Assembly (NCBI GenBank): GCA_964439935.1
Contig: CAYTPW010000001.1
Location: 248,001-312,000, forward strand
Direction: 5' to 3'
Length of the DNA stretch: 64,000 nucleotides
Origin: JABMQW01 sp964439935
Lineage (GTDB): Bacteria; Fidelibacterota; Marinisomatia; Marinisomatales; TCS56
Positions 1-9,724 of the stretch are shown here, piece after piece. The notes below the pieces were generated by a model, which was not told the DNA's origin, made no database searches, and saw nothing but the letters and a program-made list of their open reading frames with translations. A program made the position numbers and the translations under genes. Each line of letters begins with the position of its first letter. Position 1 is the first letter of the stretch.

Positions 1-3000
1 TTCATGGTGGTGGAGGGCAGTGAGGAAGTGAAGCTGAATGGGTTGACTCTCCAGCGTGGGATTGATTACCAGATTGATTATTTTGGTGGATCGTTGACAT
101 TCTTGAATGAAGATGCACTGGCCCCCAATGCCAATCTGGAGGTGCTCTACGAAAAACATGAACTGGTCTCGTTCGATAAGAAAACGATTGTCGGTACCCG
201 CGCCCAAATGGATCTGGGGCAGAATTCGTTTCTGGGTGCCACAGCTCTCTATTATAACCAGTCGGTATTGAATGAAAAAATAGAGGTCGGTTATGAACCA
301 ACCCGTAATTTCATCTGGGATATTAATGGCCGCTACCAGTCCAATCTGGAAGGCTTTACCCGTTTTCTGGATCGGTTGCCGGTTATAGAAACTGAAAAAA
401 TGACTACCTTTTCTGTTGAGGGAGAATTTGCTCAGGTGTTGCCCAATCCAAATCCGATCAATAATCCAGCCACCGGCGACAACCGCGGGGTAGCTTACAT
501 CGATGATTTCGAAGGCGCCAAGCGGATCACGGGACCTCAGATTCTACAACGTTTTTGGAAACCGTCTTCGGCGCCGCTGGACCTACTAACTGGGGAGACC
601 TTAGGACAGGCCAATCGAGCTAAGCTGTTCTGGTTTAATCCCTATGTGCCAGTTAGTACTAAGAATATCTGGCCCAACCAGTCCACTTCTACCCGGGCTC
701 AAAATGAGACCACAAATATTCTCTGGCTGGATTTTTCCAGGTATGAGCACCAGTCTGATACGCTCAATAATTCAGTCTGGGCCGGAATTATCAGCCCCTT
801 TTACAGCGGTGATTACGACCAGACTGATAGCAAATTTTTCGAGATCTGGCTGCGGGGGACAGTAGGCCGGCTGACAGTCGACCTGGGACGTATCAGTGAG
901 GACTGGAATGGCAATGGCGTTCTGGACACGGAAGACCGTCCGGAAGCTGGTTTTACTTTGGGGAATGGCTTCCTTGAGGACGATGAAGACGTAGGTCTGG
1001 ATGGCTGTCAAGATGAATTTGAAGATGGATGGGGTGGTTGTCTGGACTCCCTAACCTACATGGAATACTATAATAACGGTGATACTATTCATATCAATCA
1101 TCGGGTGGCCGATACTGAGGACCCCAACGGTGATAATTGGGCGCAGTATGTTGGTGGTAAGATCGGCCGTACAAATGGTCCTGATAAGGTGAATGGTACC
1201 GAAGGCAATCGGCGGCAGGAAGGCGGTATCTACCCGGATACGGAGGATATCGATGGTTCCGGTTTTCTGGATAGTGTTAATGATTATTTCACTAAAACTT
1301 TTAAACTCAGTAAAACTGCGGGAGATTCTGATTATGTGGCCGGTGAAACAGTAAAAGATGGTACGCTCACTGGCTGGCGTCTGTACCGTATACCATTGAG
1401 TCATTTTACCAGGGCCAAAGTCGACGGCAGTATCGACTGGAATGATATCCGTAATATGCGCCTGACGATAACTGAAGTTGAATCACAGGCAACCTTACAG
1501 ATCGCTAAAATAGAATTGGTTGGAAATGAATGGATCGAGCTGGGTGTAAGCAGCGATACGACCGGTTTTGTGAAGGATGACAGTGTTTTTGCCATTACAA
1601 TTATAAATACAGAGGATAATCCCGACTACGATCCGCCAAAGGGTGTTAAGGGTGAATATGACCGCATCAATCAAATTCGTTCCAAAGAGCAGTCACTGGT
1701 ATTGAAGTTCAGCAATCTTGAACCCGGGTATCAGGGGGCGGCCGAAAAAACACTGCTGGAACTGGGTGGTAAGCGGGCTCAGAGTTATCTGACTTACGAC
1801 CGGATGAAAATGTTTATTTACGGAAAAAATCTGGAAGGAACAACCGAAGATGTATTCGGAGATGACTGGAGTGATGCTGAATTTTTCATGCGTTTCGGGC
1901 GGGGTGATTCATATTACGAAATCACACAGCCGGTATATGTCGGCTGGGACGAGGAAGACGGGCGGAATTCACTCGATCTTGACCTGGAATGGCTGACAGC
2001 CCTGAAACTGGCTTCTGCCACCAACGTTAAGAAGGTTCGCTCAACCGATACCTTGTTGGTGTGGGATGACACTAAAGCCTATATATTTACTGATGAAAAC
2101 GGCGATTCGACAGGTAAAAGAATCCAGATTAAGGGTACCCCTGCTCTGTCAAGAATCCAGTATATGCGAGTCGGTGTCAGGAATCGTTCCGACAATCCGA
2201 TTTGGGGAGAAGTCTGGCTTGACGAATTGCGCCTGAGCGGTGTTAAAAAGGATCGCGGTGTTGCCATGCGCGTCCAAGCCAAGCTGAACCTCGCGGATCT
2301 GGGGAATGTAGCAGTCGCTTACAGCCGTCGGGATGCCGATTTTCATGTCTTGCAGGAGCGTCTGGGTTCTAACAGCAATAGCGAAGATTTACGTGTCAAT
2401 GCCAGTTTGAATTTAAACAAGTTCTTGCCCCAGTCCTGGGGCTTGAAAATTCCGATCAGCACTGCATTCTCGAACAGCATCAAACAACCAAAATATCACC
2501 CGCAGAATGAGGATATCCTGCTTACAGGAAATAATCTTGCCGATTCGATTTTAACGATTAATAACAGTGTTAATTTCAGCACCTCAGTGTCCAAAACCAC
2601 TAAATCGGACCGCTGGCCGGTAAAATATACTCTTGATCGAATTAAAACCAGTTTCAGTACTAAACGCAGCACATCATCCAGTTTCCAGGTTGAGCAAAAC
2701 CGGACTGAGAATTATTCAGGGAAAATATCATACTCACTTCCTTTTGGACGTGATAATTATATTTCACCGTTGAAATGGTTGGGCAACCTGCCGCTGGTCG
2801 GTTCAAAAATGGAAGAGTTTCACCTGTACTATACCCCGGCTTCATTGAATGCTAACATGAATTTCAAAGAATCATTAAGTCAAAAAACTCCTCGTGTTGG
2901 TAAAAAAACTGAAAGTTACAATCTTGGTTTAACTCGAGCTTACGGTCTTGATTATAAAGTAACTGAAAGTCTTAAATCAGTTAAATATAATCGTTCGATC

Positions 3001-4389
3001 GCCAGCGATATGGATGAATACCGAGCCATCGCCTGGATGGCGATCCGAGATCTTGACCCGGGTATTGTTACTAATTCCACCGAGAGTATTTCTTCCGCCT
3101 ATTCGCCTGATATTTTGGCGTGGCTAAAACCCAATTTCAGTTACTCAGCGCAATATCGCTGGAATAAACCAATCACCAGCACCATTGACGGCGCCAATAT
3201 TGCCACCAGTTTGAGTTTTAGTTCCAGTATGAACCTGAATATCACCAACCTAGTGGAATTTCTGTACAAACCTCCTTCTAGAAAGGTGGTCGGCCGATCC
3301 CGGGGAAAACAGGTAAAAGAACCGGATCCAGCTGAGGGTGATCAGAAAGAGAAAGATCGACCAATTCTGAAAGGAATTCATACGCTTAGCAAAAATATTA
3401 ATCCAATAAATATTAGATATAATTCACGGTTGACGCGCAGCGGGAACGGTATTCAGGGAACGGTTCCAACCGGCTATAAATTTGGTTGGCTGCCGGACCA
3501 TGGTCTACCACATACACCAGAGGTTGGGTCTAATATCGGTGATTGGAATCATAACCAGGACATTTCCTTTAATTCTGGTCTGAAATTAACCAAGTTGATA
3601 TCGACCACCCTTAAATATTCACAAAATGTAACCTCCAAAATCGCTGGCTCCGGTAGTGAAACGCGCTCATTGAAACGGGATATGCTGCCCTACGGTGAAC
3701 AATTGGATGATAAATTTCCCTTTCCCAATTGGACCCTGCGCTGGAGTGGATTACAGAAACTACCGATACTGAAAAAATTTGCCCGGTCCGTATCGCTGGA
3801 GCATAGTTTCCGGGGTTCGGAGACTCGCAACTGGCGCATGGAAACTGCTGTATCAGATCCCATGCCTCTATTCAACGTTGGTTCATTTATCGATGATTAT
3901 GGTGATTTTGAACGGAATTCGAAAATTGATGCCAGTTTTGCCCCCCTACTCAGTGTTTCCATGCAGTTGAATAAAGGCATATCGACGACGACTCGTTTGA
4001 ATTATACTAAATCGCTCGATCAGCAAGAAGGGGGTCAAACCTTTAAAGTAGAAAAATCCTTGAATAGCAGTGCGACCTACAATCATAAGGGTGGATTGAA
4101 GATTCCATTACCATTTTTAAAGAATGTTGAGATTCAGAATAATATTAATTTCACCCTTAATTTTGACTACAATGACAACAGTACCAAAACCAGGAATAAT
4201 GTGAATGTCGATTTCACCAAACCCAATAAGATATCCAGTTGGAAAACCGGGCTGCGCATTTCGTACTCCTTTTCTTCGCGGGTAAGTGGTGGCCTGATTT
4301 ATGAATACAGGGAAAGTGATCATTTTAGTACCGGGAAGAAAATAGACCGGGATTTCGGATTTGACGTGAAGATAGCAATTCAAGGTTAA
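1..4389 (+). CDS. sprA: SprA-family T9SS translocon / cell-surface protein, 5' end missing
   Basis: The reading frame is open from the first base, so the N-terminus lies upstream of the window; 1462 codons are visible. SprA is the very large outer-membrane barrel that forms the protein-conducting channel of the type IX secretion system. Family hallmarks seen here are repeated blocks ending in a motif like YIDDFEGAK (near base 500), the preceding NPNPINNPATGDN stretch, and a long C-terminal half of alternating amphipathic strands rich in N, S, T and aromatics, ending in FGFDVKIAIQG. The length fits a protein of 2000 or more residues missing its first third. It is followed after 5 nt by a glutaminyl-cyclase-like gene, probably in one operon. 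Family identification is firm; whether it serves gliding as well as secretion cannot be told from this window. Confidence 0.88.
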   Translation, partial: FMVVEGSEEVKLNGLTLQRGIDYQIDYFGGSLTFLNEDALAPNANLEVLYEKHELVSFDKKTIVGTRAQMDLGQNSFLGATALYYNQSVLNEKIEVGYEPTRNFIWDINGRYQSNLEGFTRFLDRLPVIETEKMTTFSVEGEFAQVLPNPNPINNPATGDNRGVAYIDDFEGAKRITGPQILQRFWKPSSAPLDLLTGETLGQANRAKLFWFNPYVPVSTKNIWPNQSTSTRAQNETTNILWLDFSRYEHQSDTLNNSVWAGIISPFYSGDYDQTDSKFFEIWLRGTVGRLTVDLGRISEDWNGNGVLDTEDRPEAGFTLGNGFLEDDEDVGLDGCQDEFEDGWGGCLDSLTYMEYYNNGDTIHINHRVADTEDPNGDNWAQYVGGKIGRTNGPDKVNGTEGNRRQEGGIYPDTEDIDGSGFLDSVNDYFTKTFKLSKTAGDSDYVAGETVKDGTLTGWRLYRIPLSHFTRAKVDGSIDWNDIRNMRLTITEVESQATLQIAKIELVGNEWIELGVSSDTTGFVKDDSVFAITIINTEDNPDYDPPKGVKGEYDRINQIRSKEQSLVLKFSNLEPGYQGAAEKTLLELGGKRAQSYLTYDRMKMFIYGKNLEGTTEDVFGDDWSDAEFFMRFGRGDSYYEITQPVYVGWDEEDGRNSLDLDLEWLTALKLASATNVKKVRSTDTLLVWDDTKAYIFTDENGDSTGKRIQIKGTPALSRIQYMRVGVRNRSDNPIWGEVWLDELRLSGVKKDRGVAMRVQAKLNLADLGNVAVAYSRRDADFHVLQERLGSNSNSEDLRVNASLNLNKFLPQSWGLKIPISTAFSNSIKQPKYHPQNEDILLTGNNLADSILTINNSVNFSTSVSKTTKSDRWPVKYTLDRIKTSFSTKRSTSSSFQVEQNRTENYSGKISYSLPFGRDNYISPLKWLGNLPLVGSKMEEFHLYYTPASLNANMNFKESLSQKTPRVGKKTESYNLGLTRAYGLDYKVTESLKSVKYNRSIASDMDEYRAIAWMAIRDLDPGIVTNSTESISSAYSPDILAWLKPNFSYSAQYRWNKPITSTIDGANIATSLSFSSSMNLNITNLVEFLYKPPSRKVVGRSRGKQVKEPDPAEGDQKEKDRPILKGIHTLSKNINPINIRYNSRLTRSGNGIQGTVPTGYKFGWLPDHGLPHTPEVGSNIGDWNHNQDISFNSGLKLTKLISTTLKYSQNVTSKIAGSGSETRSLKRDMLPYGEQLDDKFPFPNWTLRWSGLQKLPILKKFARSVSLEHSFRGSETRNWRMETAVSDPMPLFNVGSFIDDYGDFERNSKIDASFAPLLSVSMQLNKGISTTTRLNYTKSLDQQEGGQTFKVEKSLNSSATYNHKGGLKIPLPFLKNVEIQNNINFTLNFDYNDNSTKTRNNVNVDFTKPNKISSWKTGLRISYSFSSRVSGGLIYEYRESDHFSTGKKIDRDFGFDVKIAIQG

Positions 4390-4394
4390 ATGAC

Positions 4395-5345
4395 GTGAAA
4401 ATAAACAACTACCAGCTTTTTACTTCAGCATTGCATTCCGGATACCTGGTAATCTGCGTCCTGATCGGATTTAGTGGTTGCCAACCGACTTACCCTGAAT
4501 TCAATTCGGAGCGGGCATTCAGTTTTCTGGAACAACAATGCGATTTTGGTCCACGAAATCCCGGTTCAGCAGGTTATTACCAATGCCAGACTTTTTTAAC
4601 CGAACAGCTAAGAGCTACAGCTGATACGGTTCTATTCCAGACTTTCAAACATACTAATCCGCTCAGTGGAGAAGAGCATACAATGACTAACCTGATCGGT
4701 CGCTACAATCCACAGGCCGAAAAGCATGTTTTGCTGGGAGCACACTGGGATACACGGCCCTGGGCCGACCGGGACCCCGATGAAAGCCAGCACCTGGAAC
4801 CAATTCTGGGGGCCAACGATGGCGCGAGCGGTGTTGCTGTCCTGCTGGAGTTGGCTCAGATAATGCAGGCTCGGAAACCGGCTTTTGGAGTTGAGTTGGT
4901 TTTCTTTGATGGGGAAGACATGGGTTTGAGCGGTGATCCTCGGTCATTTGCCCGTGGTTCGCTGGCCTTTGCCAGCGATTTACCGATTCCACGACCGGAT
5001 GAAGCTATTATCGTGGATATGATTGGCGATGCCGAGTTATCCATACCGGTGGAACGTTATTCGCTGGATCAAAATCCAGATCTGGTGCGCGAATTATGGG
5101 GAATTGCACGGGAATTGGGCCTGTCTGCTTTTGAGAATCGTGCAGTAGTAGCCGTTTTTGATGACCATGTTCCTTTATGGGAAGAGGCTGGAATTCCGGC
5201 GGTGGATCTGATCGATTTTTTTTATCCCAACCGCCAGCTGAATTACTGGCATACACAACAGGATTTACCTCAAAATTGTTCACCCGCCAGCCTGGGACAG
5301 GTAGGAACATTGTTAACGTATTATATTTATAAGGATTCTGGTTAA
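4395..5345 (+). CDS. M28-family glutaminyl-peptide cyclotransferase-like lipoprotein
   Basis: A 316-aa protein starting at GTG, 5 nt after sprA. The N-terminus is a lipoprotein signal ending in FSGC, so it should be anchored in the envelope. The rest is an M28 zinc-hydrolase fold with the ligand set in order: His in GAHWDTRPW, Asp in GANDGASG, Glu in FFDGED, Asp in VDMIGD and His in YWHTQQDLP. The WDTRPWADRD and ANDGASG wording and the late WHT(x)xD motif are those of glutaminyl cyclases, which turn N-terminal Gln into pyroglutamate, rather than of broad aminopeptidases. Context supports this: many exported proteins here begin with Gln after signal-peptide cleavage. An aminopeptidase function remains the alternative. 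Confidence 0.8.
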   Translation: MKINNYQLFTSALHSGYLVICVLIGFSGCQPTYPEFNSERAFSFLEQQCDFGPRNPGSAGYYQCQTFLTEQLRATADTVLFQTFKHTNPLSGEEHTMTNLIGRYNPQAEKHVLLGAHWDTRPWADRDPDESQHLEPILGANDGASGVAVLLELAQIMQARKPAFGVELVFFDGEDMGLSGDPRSFARGSLAFASDLPIPRPDEAIIVDMIGDAELSIPVERYSLDQNPDLVRELWGIARELGLSAFENRAVVAVFDDHVPLWEEAGIPAVDLIDFFYPNRQLNYWHTQQDLPQNCSPASLGQVGTLLTYYIYKDSG

Positions 5346-5348
5346 ACT

Positions 5349-6266
5349 ATGGCCGGCAATATGATGCGAAAAATTAATATACCCCAGCTAACTGCGCCGC
5401 TCGGATTGTGGTTCACCCTGCTGCTGGTACTGATTTTGGGCTGTGACCCTCCAGCCCTTCCGGAGACGGAGCCACTTGATCCACTTACCAATGTCCAATT
5501 CAATTTTCTTGATCTATCCAGCGAACTTTATTTCGCGGCAGCAGTGGCCGAAAGGTATGAAGGAGCTACCCTGGACACGGTGGGAATAGCCTGGTACGGA
5601 ACAGCTTCCTCAGCAATCAATGCAGATACGGTTTATTTGAATGACGACGGTACAGATGGCGATATTCTTGCCCTGGATGGCATTTTTTCAACTAAAATTC
5701 CTAATTCATCCGCTACCCTTAATCATCCTATTTCGATTACCGATTCAGGTCTGGTCTATCTCACTTTTTTTGCTGATTATGCCGGAACCACAGTCAGTAT
5801 ATCCGATTCATTTCACCTGGGGAATCTACCACCTGTAATTGACAGGGCTGAAGTGGACACCAGCACAGCTTTTGTTGCCATCTGTTCAACCTGCCAAGAT
5901 ACGGATTTCGTTATTACCCGGCCGAACACAGGCCTGGAGCTGATTCTTGTATTCTCGGAAATCCTGGATCCCAACGGTCTGAATGATGTCAGCTGGGCTG
6001 GTTTTACCTCAATTCATGTGGGTCCCGATACCGCGATGAATAATGGCAACGTTATTTATTTGTATGACGATGGCGGTTCGAATGTCATTTACCCGCCAGA
6101 CTTGACCAGTCGTGATGAAATCGAAAATGATGGAATCTACAGTTTTGCGATTCCGATATACAGTGGTAGTCAAACAAAAACGGGATTGTTTCAGTGGTCC
6201 TTCCAGGCCGGTGATCTGGCAGGTAACCGTTCCGAAATATTGATGCTGAAGGTAGCAGTCGAATGA
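5349..6266 (+). CDS. Predicted lipoprotein with Ig-like / choice-of-anchor-X-like repeats
   Basis: A 305-aa protein with an N-terminal hydrophobic segment ending in LILGC, a lipobox. The mature part contains two segments with the pattern YLNDDG(x)DGD(x)LALDGIFS and YLYDDGGS(x)n ENDGIYSF. These Asp/Gly-rich turns resemble the choice-of-anchor-X or Ig-like domains seen in secreted proteins of Bacteroidetes and relatives. No catalytic motif is visible. It sits between the cyclase-like gene and the propeller gene, 3 nt after the former and overlapping the latter by ATGA, so translation is probably coupled. Exact function unknown; a surface accessory lipoprotein is the best guess. Confidence 0.7.
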   Translation: MAGNMMRKINIPQLTAPLGLWFTLLLVLILGCDPPALPETEPLDPLTNVQFNFLDLSSELYFAAAVAERYEGATLDTVGIAWYGTASSAINADTVYLNDDGTDGDILALDGIFSTKIPNSSATLNHPISITDSGLVYLTFFADYAGTTVSISDSFHLGNLPPVIDRAEVDTSTAFVAICSTCQDTDFVITRPNTGLELILVFSEILDPNGLNDVSWAGFTSIHVGPDTAMNNGNVIYLYDDGGSNVIYPPDLTSRDEIENDGIYSFAIPIYSGSQTKTGLFQWSFQAGDLAGNRSEILMLKVAVE

Positions 6267-7864
6267 TTAAAACCGACCATAAATTAATCGTTGTACTTGC
6301 GATTATTATTTTTGCTAGCCTTCCTGGTCAGGTTGGTCTGCCCGTCGTGTACAAAATGGGATCAATATTAAATCAGCCCGATAGTACTTACTCCGGATTA
6401 TCCAGCAATTCTATTTCTGATATTCGTTTGCAGAATGATACGCTGATCTGGCTAGGAACAGGCCAGGGACTGTCCTGGTTGAACAATGATTCACTTGATA
6501 TTTTCACCTATTACAGCAGCGACAACCTGAGCGACGGTGTTAGCACTGATCTGCTGCCAACAGGAGGCGTCTCGGCGCTGGCGATTGATGGAGAACGTGT
6601 TGCAGCAGCAATGGCTGGTCAGAAAAGCGGTGTCTCGGCCGGAATGGGTATCGTAATTAACAATTCCAGTCGTAACGATTGGTTGTATTTTGAGCAACCA
6701 GTGGATGAGGTTGATGATACGCTAGCATCCTGGTTCGGCAGTCGTTCCTTTGAAACACTGCCGGTCACTGTCTCTGAACAGAATGTTACCTATGATGCTT
6801 CCATCGCGGGTGACTATCTCTGGATCGCGTCCTGGGCCGGTGGAATCCGTCGCTACAATTTTAGCGACGGTACCTGGGAGCGGATTCCCCTGCCGGAGGA
6901 TAATGAATCCCAATTGATCACCTGCCAGGACTCGCTCTATCAAAATGGCGTTTTGAAGGATTTCTATTTAAATCCCCGGGATCCTGATTTGGGTAATCAT
7001 AACCATAAAGGTTTTGCAGTTTTGGCCTATAATGATACGCTGTGGGTTGGAACGGCCAATGGGATCAATAGGGGAATTATTGATACGATAAAAGGTTGCA
7101 TCGACTGGGAACATTATTTTTTTCCCCAGGATGGTCTTTCCGGCAATTGGGTAGTGGGCCTGGCCCGCCAGGATTGGAACGGCCGTCGTATTATCTGGGC
7201 GGTCACTCTCAGTACCGATGAGAATGAACAGCGTGGATTAAGTTATTCTGCAGATGACGGCATTACCTGGCACTCTACCTTGCTTGGTGAGCGTGCCTAT
7301 AATGTGACCACTTATGATTCACTGGTATTTGCGGCAACTGAAAACGGTCTTTGGCGCTCGGACGATGGCCAAAACTGGGCCCTCTATAAACCAGCCCGTC
7401 AGGCCCTGTCTGAAACAAATGATATTGCTTATCTGACTGACGAAATTCTCACCAATGAAGTATATTCAGCTCTGTATGATCCCAATCGATCCGAACTGTG
7501 GATCGGAACCGGTGATGGACTGGCCATGACGGATGATTTGAACGGATTAAACTGGCGGATATTCCGGACAGAATTATCCGGCGACTTTGTTTATCCGAAT
7601 CCTTTCTACAGTGGACATGATGGTGAACGCTATGCACGCTTTCATATTGATGTAAAAGAATCATATGTCGTGAAACTCGATATCTTTGATTTCGCAATGC
7701 AAAAAGTTTATACCCAACAATTTGACCGGCGGAATGATGAGCTGGGGGCTTATAAATGGAACGGTCAGGACATTAACGGTAAAATGGTGGCAAACGGGAC
7801 CTATTTTATCAGATTGAATTATGATAATGCAGACCACTGGTTCAAACTGATCGTGGTGAAATAA
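6263..7864 (+). CDS. Secreted beta-propeller protein with FlgD-like T9SS C-terminal domain
   Basis: A 533-aa protein with a signal peptide (cleavage likely before QVGLPVV). The body has repeated blade-like units with LWLGTGQGLSWLNND, LWVGTANGINRG and LWIGTGDGLAMTDD, the pattern of two-component-regulator/YCF48-like propellers. The last 90 residues begin FVYPNPFYSG, contain YKWNGQDINGKMVANGTYFI and end KLIVVK. This is a FlgD-type Ig fold used as a T9SS sorting signal. It overlaps the upstream lipoprotein gene by 4 nt, and its stop codon overlaps the start of the PorV-like gene downstream (TAATG), suggesting that cargo and barrel are made together. Ligand unknown. Confidence 0.78.
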   Translation: MIKTDHKLIVVLAIIIFASLPGQVGLPVVYKMGSILNQPDSTYSGLSSNSISDIRLQNDTLIWLGTGQGLSWLNNDSLDIFTYYSSDNLSDGVSTDLLPTGGVSALAIDGERVAAAMAGQKSGVSAGMGIVINNSSRNDWLYFEQPVDEVDDTLASWFGSRSFETLPVTVSEQNVTYDASIAGDYLWIASWAGGIRRYNFSDGTWERIPLPEDNESQLITCQDSLYQNGVLKDFYLNPRDPDLGNHNHKGFAVLAYNDTLWVGTANGINRGIIDTIKGCIDWEHYFFPQDGLSGNWVVGLARQDWNGRRIIWAVTLSTDENEQRGLSYSADDGITWHSTLLGERAYNVTTYDSLVFAATENGLWRSDDGQNWALYKPARQALSETNDIAYLTDEILTNEVYSALYDPNRSELWIGTGDGLAMTDDLNGLNWRIFRTELSGDFVYPNPFYSGHDGERYARFHIDVKESYVVKLDIFDFAMQKVYTQQFDRRNDELGAYKWNGQDINGKMVANGTYFIRLNYDNADHWFKLIVVK

Positions 7865-8859
7865 TGAATTTTCAGTTATCTTTCTCTTCAAAATATCCAA
7901 CTAAGAGTGGATACTTGCGTTTTAGCTGGTTGATTTTACTCCTGATCTTTTGTTCGGCCATGGTCGCATCCGCCAGTGATTATGCGGGATATGCCGGTTC
8001 TTTTTTGCGAATCGGCAGCAGTGCCCGTTCGATTGCCATGGGCAGCGCCTTCACCGCAGAATTGGATCGTGGTTTTACCGCTTATCACAATCCGGCCGGT
8101 GTGGTTTTTCTGGACCGTAAACAAATAACCGTCCTACATCATTTTCTAGCATTGGACAGGCAGTTTTTTGCCGCCAGTTTTTCAACCGGCCTGCCACCAA
8201 CTGCCGGACTGGGTCTGGCCTGGATCAGCTCCGGTGTAAAAGACATTGATGGCCGCAGTTACTCCGGCTTCCAGACCAAAACACTGTCCACCAGTAAAGA
8301 TGCAATCTTTGTCACCTTCGCCAATCAAATTGCAGCTGGATTGTCAGTGGGCTTGAATTTTAAACTGCTCTTCCACCGCTTACCGGTGGACGACGACAAT
8401 CTGACGGGGAAAGGAACCGGCTTTGATATCGGTGTCATGTTCCAGAGAATACCCAACCTGAATATTGCATTTAAAATTCAGGACATCAATTCCAAATATG
8501 TCTGGAATACCACGAATATTTTTAATTCAGAAGGTCAGGTCTATAACGATTACTTCCCGACTATTTTCCGCCTTGGGGGCAGCTACATTTTCAGAAAGTT
8601 TTTATTCACTGCCGATTATGGATATGTAACCGACCTGCAGGAACAGCTTAAACTTGGATCGGTAATTCGCTTTGGGGTGGAATATACTTATCGGGAACAG
8701 TATTTTTTCCGAGTTGGATACGGTAATGCCCGGCTGGCGATCGGTACAGGAATGAATTATTCATTGTGGAAGGACAAAGATGCCTACCTTGATTATGCCT
8801 TTATATACGAATTACCAATTGGAATAGCGCATGTATTTACCTATGCCTTTAATTTATAG
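7864..8859 (+). CDS. PorV/PorQ-family outer-membrane barrel protein
   Basis: A 331-aa protein with a signal peptide ending VASA before SDYAGY. The mature start GSFLRIGSSARSIAMGSAFTA...AYHNPAG is the standard opening of PorV/PorQ-family proteins, 14-stranded FadL-like barrels. In T9SS, PorV shuttles cargo from the translocon to the sortase complex. Alternating strands run to a C-terminal aromatic (FTYAFNL). It is translationally coupled to the propeller cargo gene upstream and overlaps the next barrel gene by 29 nt. Whether it is the general PorV or a dedicated paralogue is unresolved, since at least one other convincing PorV-like gene is present at 18.1 kb. Confidence 0.78.
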   Translation: MNFQLSFSSKYPTKSGYLRFSWLILLLIFCSAMVASASDYAGYAGSFLRIGSSARSIAMGSAFTAELDRGFTAYHNPAGVVFLDRKQITVLHHFLALDRQFFAASFSTGLPPTAGLGLAWISSGVKDIDGRSYSGFQTKTLSTSKDAIFVTFANQIAAGLSVGLNFKLLFHRLPVDDDNLTGKGTGFDIGVMFQRIPNLNIAFKIQDINSKYVWNTTNIFNSEGQVYNDYFPTIFRLGGSYIFRKFLFTADYGYVTDLQEQLKLGSVIRFGVEYTYREQYFFRVGYGNARLAIGTGMNYSLWKDKDAYLDYAFIYELPIGIAHVFTYAFNL

Positions 8860-9718
8860 AATTGTCCTACTGACACTGATAATATTTGAATCGCTAACTG
8901 CTATTGGCACTCAGTTTTTAACGGTGCCTCCATCCGCTCGCGAATTGGCACTTGGTAACCAGGTTGCTATGAATGTGACAACAATCGTCAATCCTGCTAG
9001 CCCACGCACGACAGGTCAGGGACCACAGCTAAACCTCACCTTGGGGCGTTGGTTGGGTGATGTCAAGGCATCTGCTGTTGAGGTAAGTTTCAGTGCCCTG
9101 TCTGGAACGGGTAATGTCGGGCTGCGTCATTTAGGACTGAATGACCTGGCCTATTATGATGAACGGCCAATGTCCCAACCTTTGGCTACTTGGGGTGCTT
9201 ACGGTATAGCGCTGGACGGCGGCTGGACTGGATCGTTCGGGGCAAATGGATTTGGTCTGGCGCTGCATCTGATCCGAATACAGATGCACACTGAATCAGC
9301 CACCGGTTTTAGTCTGGACCTCGGGTTTGCCCGGCAGTTGACGCGCTCGATAAGCGTTGGTGCCGCAATGCTGAATATTGGTAAAATGAATGCTTTAATG
9401 TCCGCTTCGCCACAGCTACCCCTCCGGTTGCTGGCAGGCTTCGGAATAAAATTCTTTCATCCCCAGGTGCCAACGGAAATCGGGGTGACTGGTGAATGGT
9501 CTGCATTGCGCGAAGATTTTATCCTCAGCATTGGCAGCTCATCGACCTGGAAATTGCTGAACTGGTCATTTGGTACGCATCTATCACCTGAAGTGGTTAC
9601 TGCATCCGCCGGTTTTGGAATTGCTCTGGGCCGTTATTCGATCAGTTACGGGATTCAATTTGGTTCTCAGCAGGTGGGTTTACCACAGTTGATTGACCTG
9701 GCCGTACGGCTGCCCTGA
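8831..9718 (+). CDS. PorV/PorQ-like outer-membrane protein
   Basis: A 295-aa protein with a short signal segment (IVLLTLIIFESLTAIG). The motif FLTVPPSARELALGN followed by TIVNPAS is a diverged form of the PorV/PorQ opening (SARxxALG...NPA). It lies immediately downstream of another family member, so the two may form a pair such as PorV plus PorQ. The start at 8831 has GGAA 7 nt upstream; an ATG at 8843 is an alternative that shortens the overlap with the upstream gene to 17 nt. The C-terminus ends in alternating hydrophobic strands (LIDLAVRLP). Cargo and partners are not evident. Confidence 0.65.
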   Translation: MYLPMPLIYRIVLLTLIIFESLTAIGTQFLTVPPSARELALGNQVAMNVTTIVNPASPRTTGQGPQLNLTLGRWLGDVKASAVEVSFSALSGTGNVGLRHLGLNDLAYYDERPMSQPLATWGAYGIALDGGWTGSFGANGFGLALHLIRIQMHTESATGFSLDLGFARQLTRSISVGAAMLNIGKMNALMSASPQLPLRLLAGFGIKFFHPQVPTEIGVTGEWSALREDFILSIGSSSTWKLLNWSFGTHLSPEVVTASAGFGIALGRYSISYGIQFGSQQVGLPQLIDLAVRLP

Positions 9719-9724
9719 TAATTC

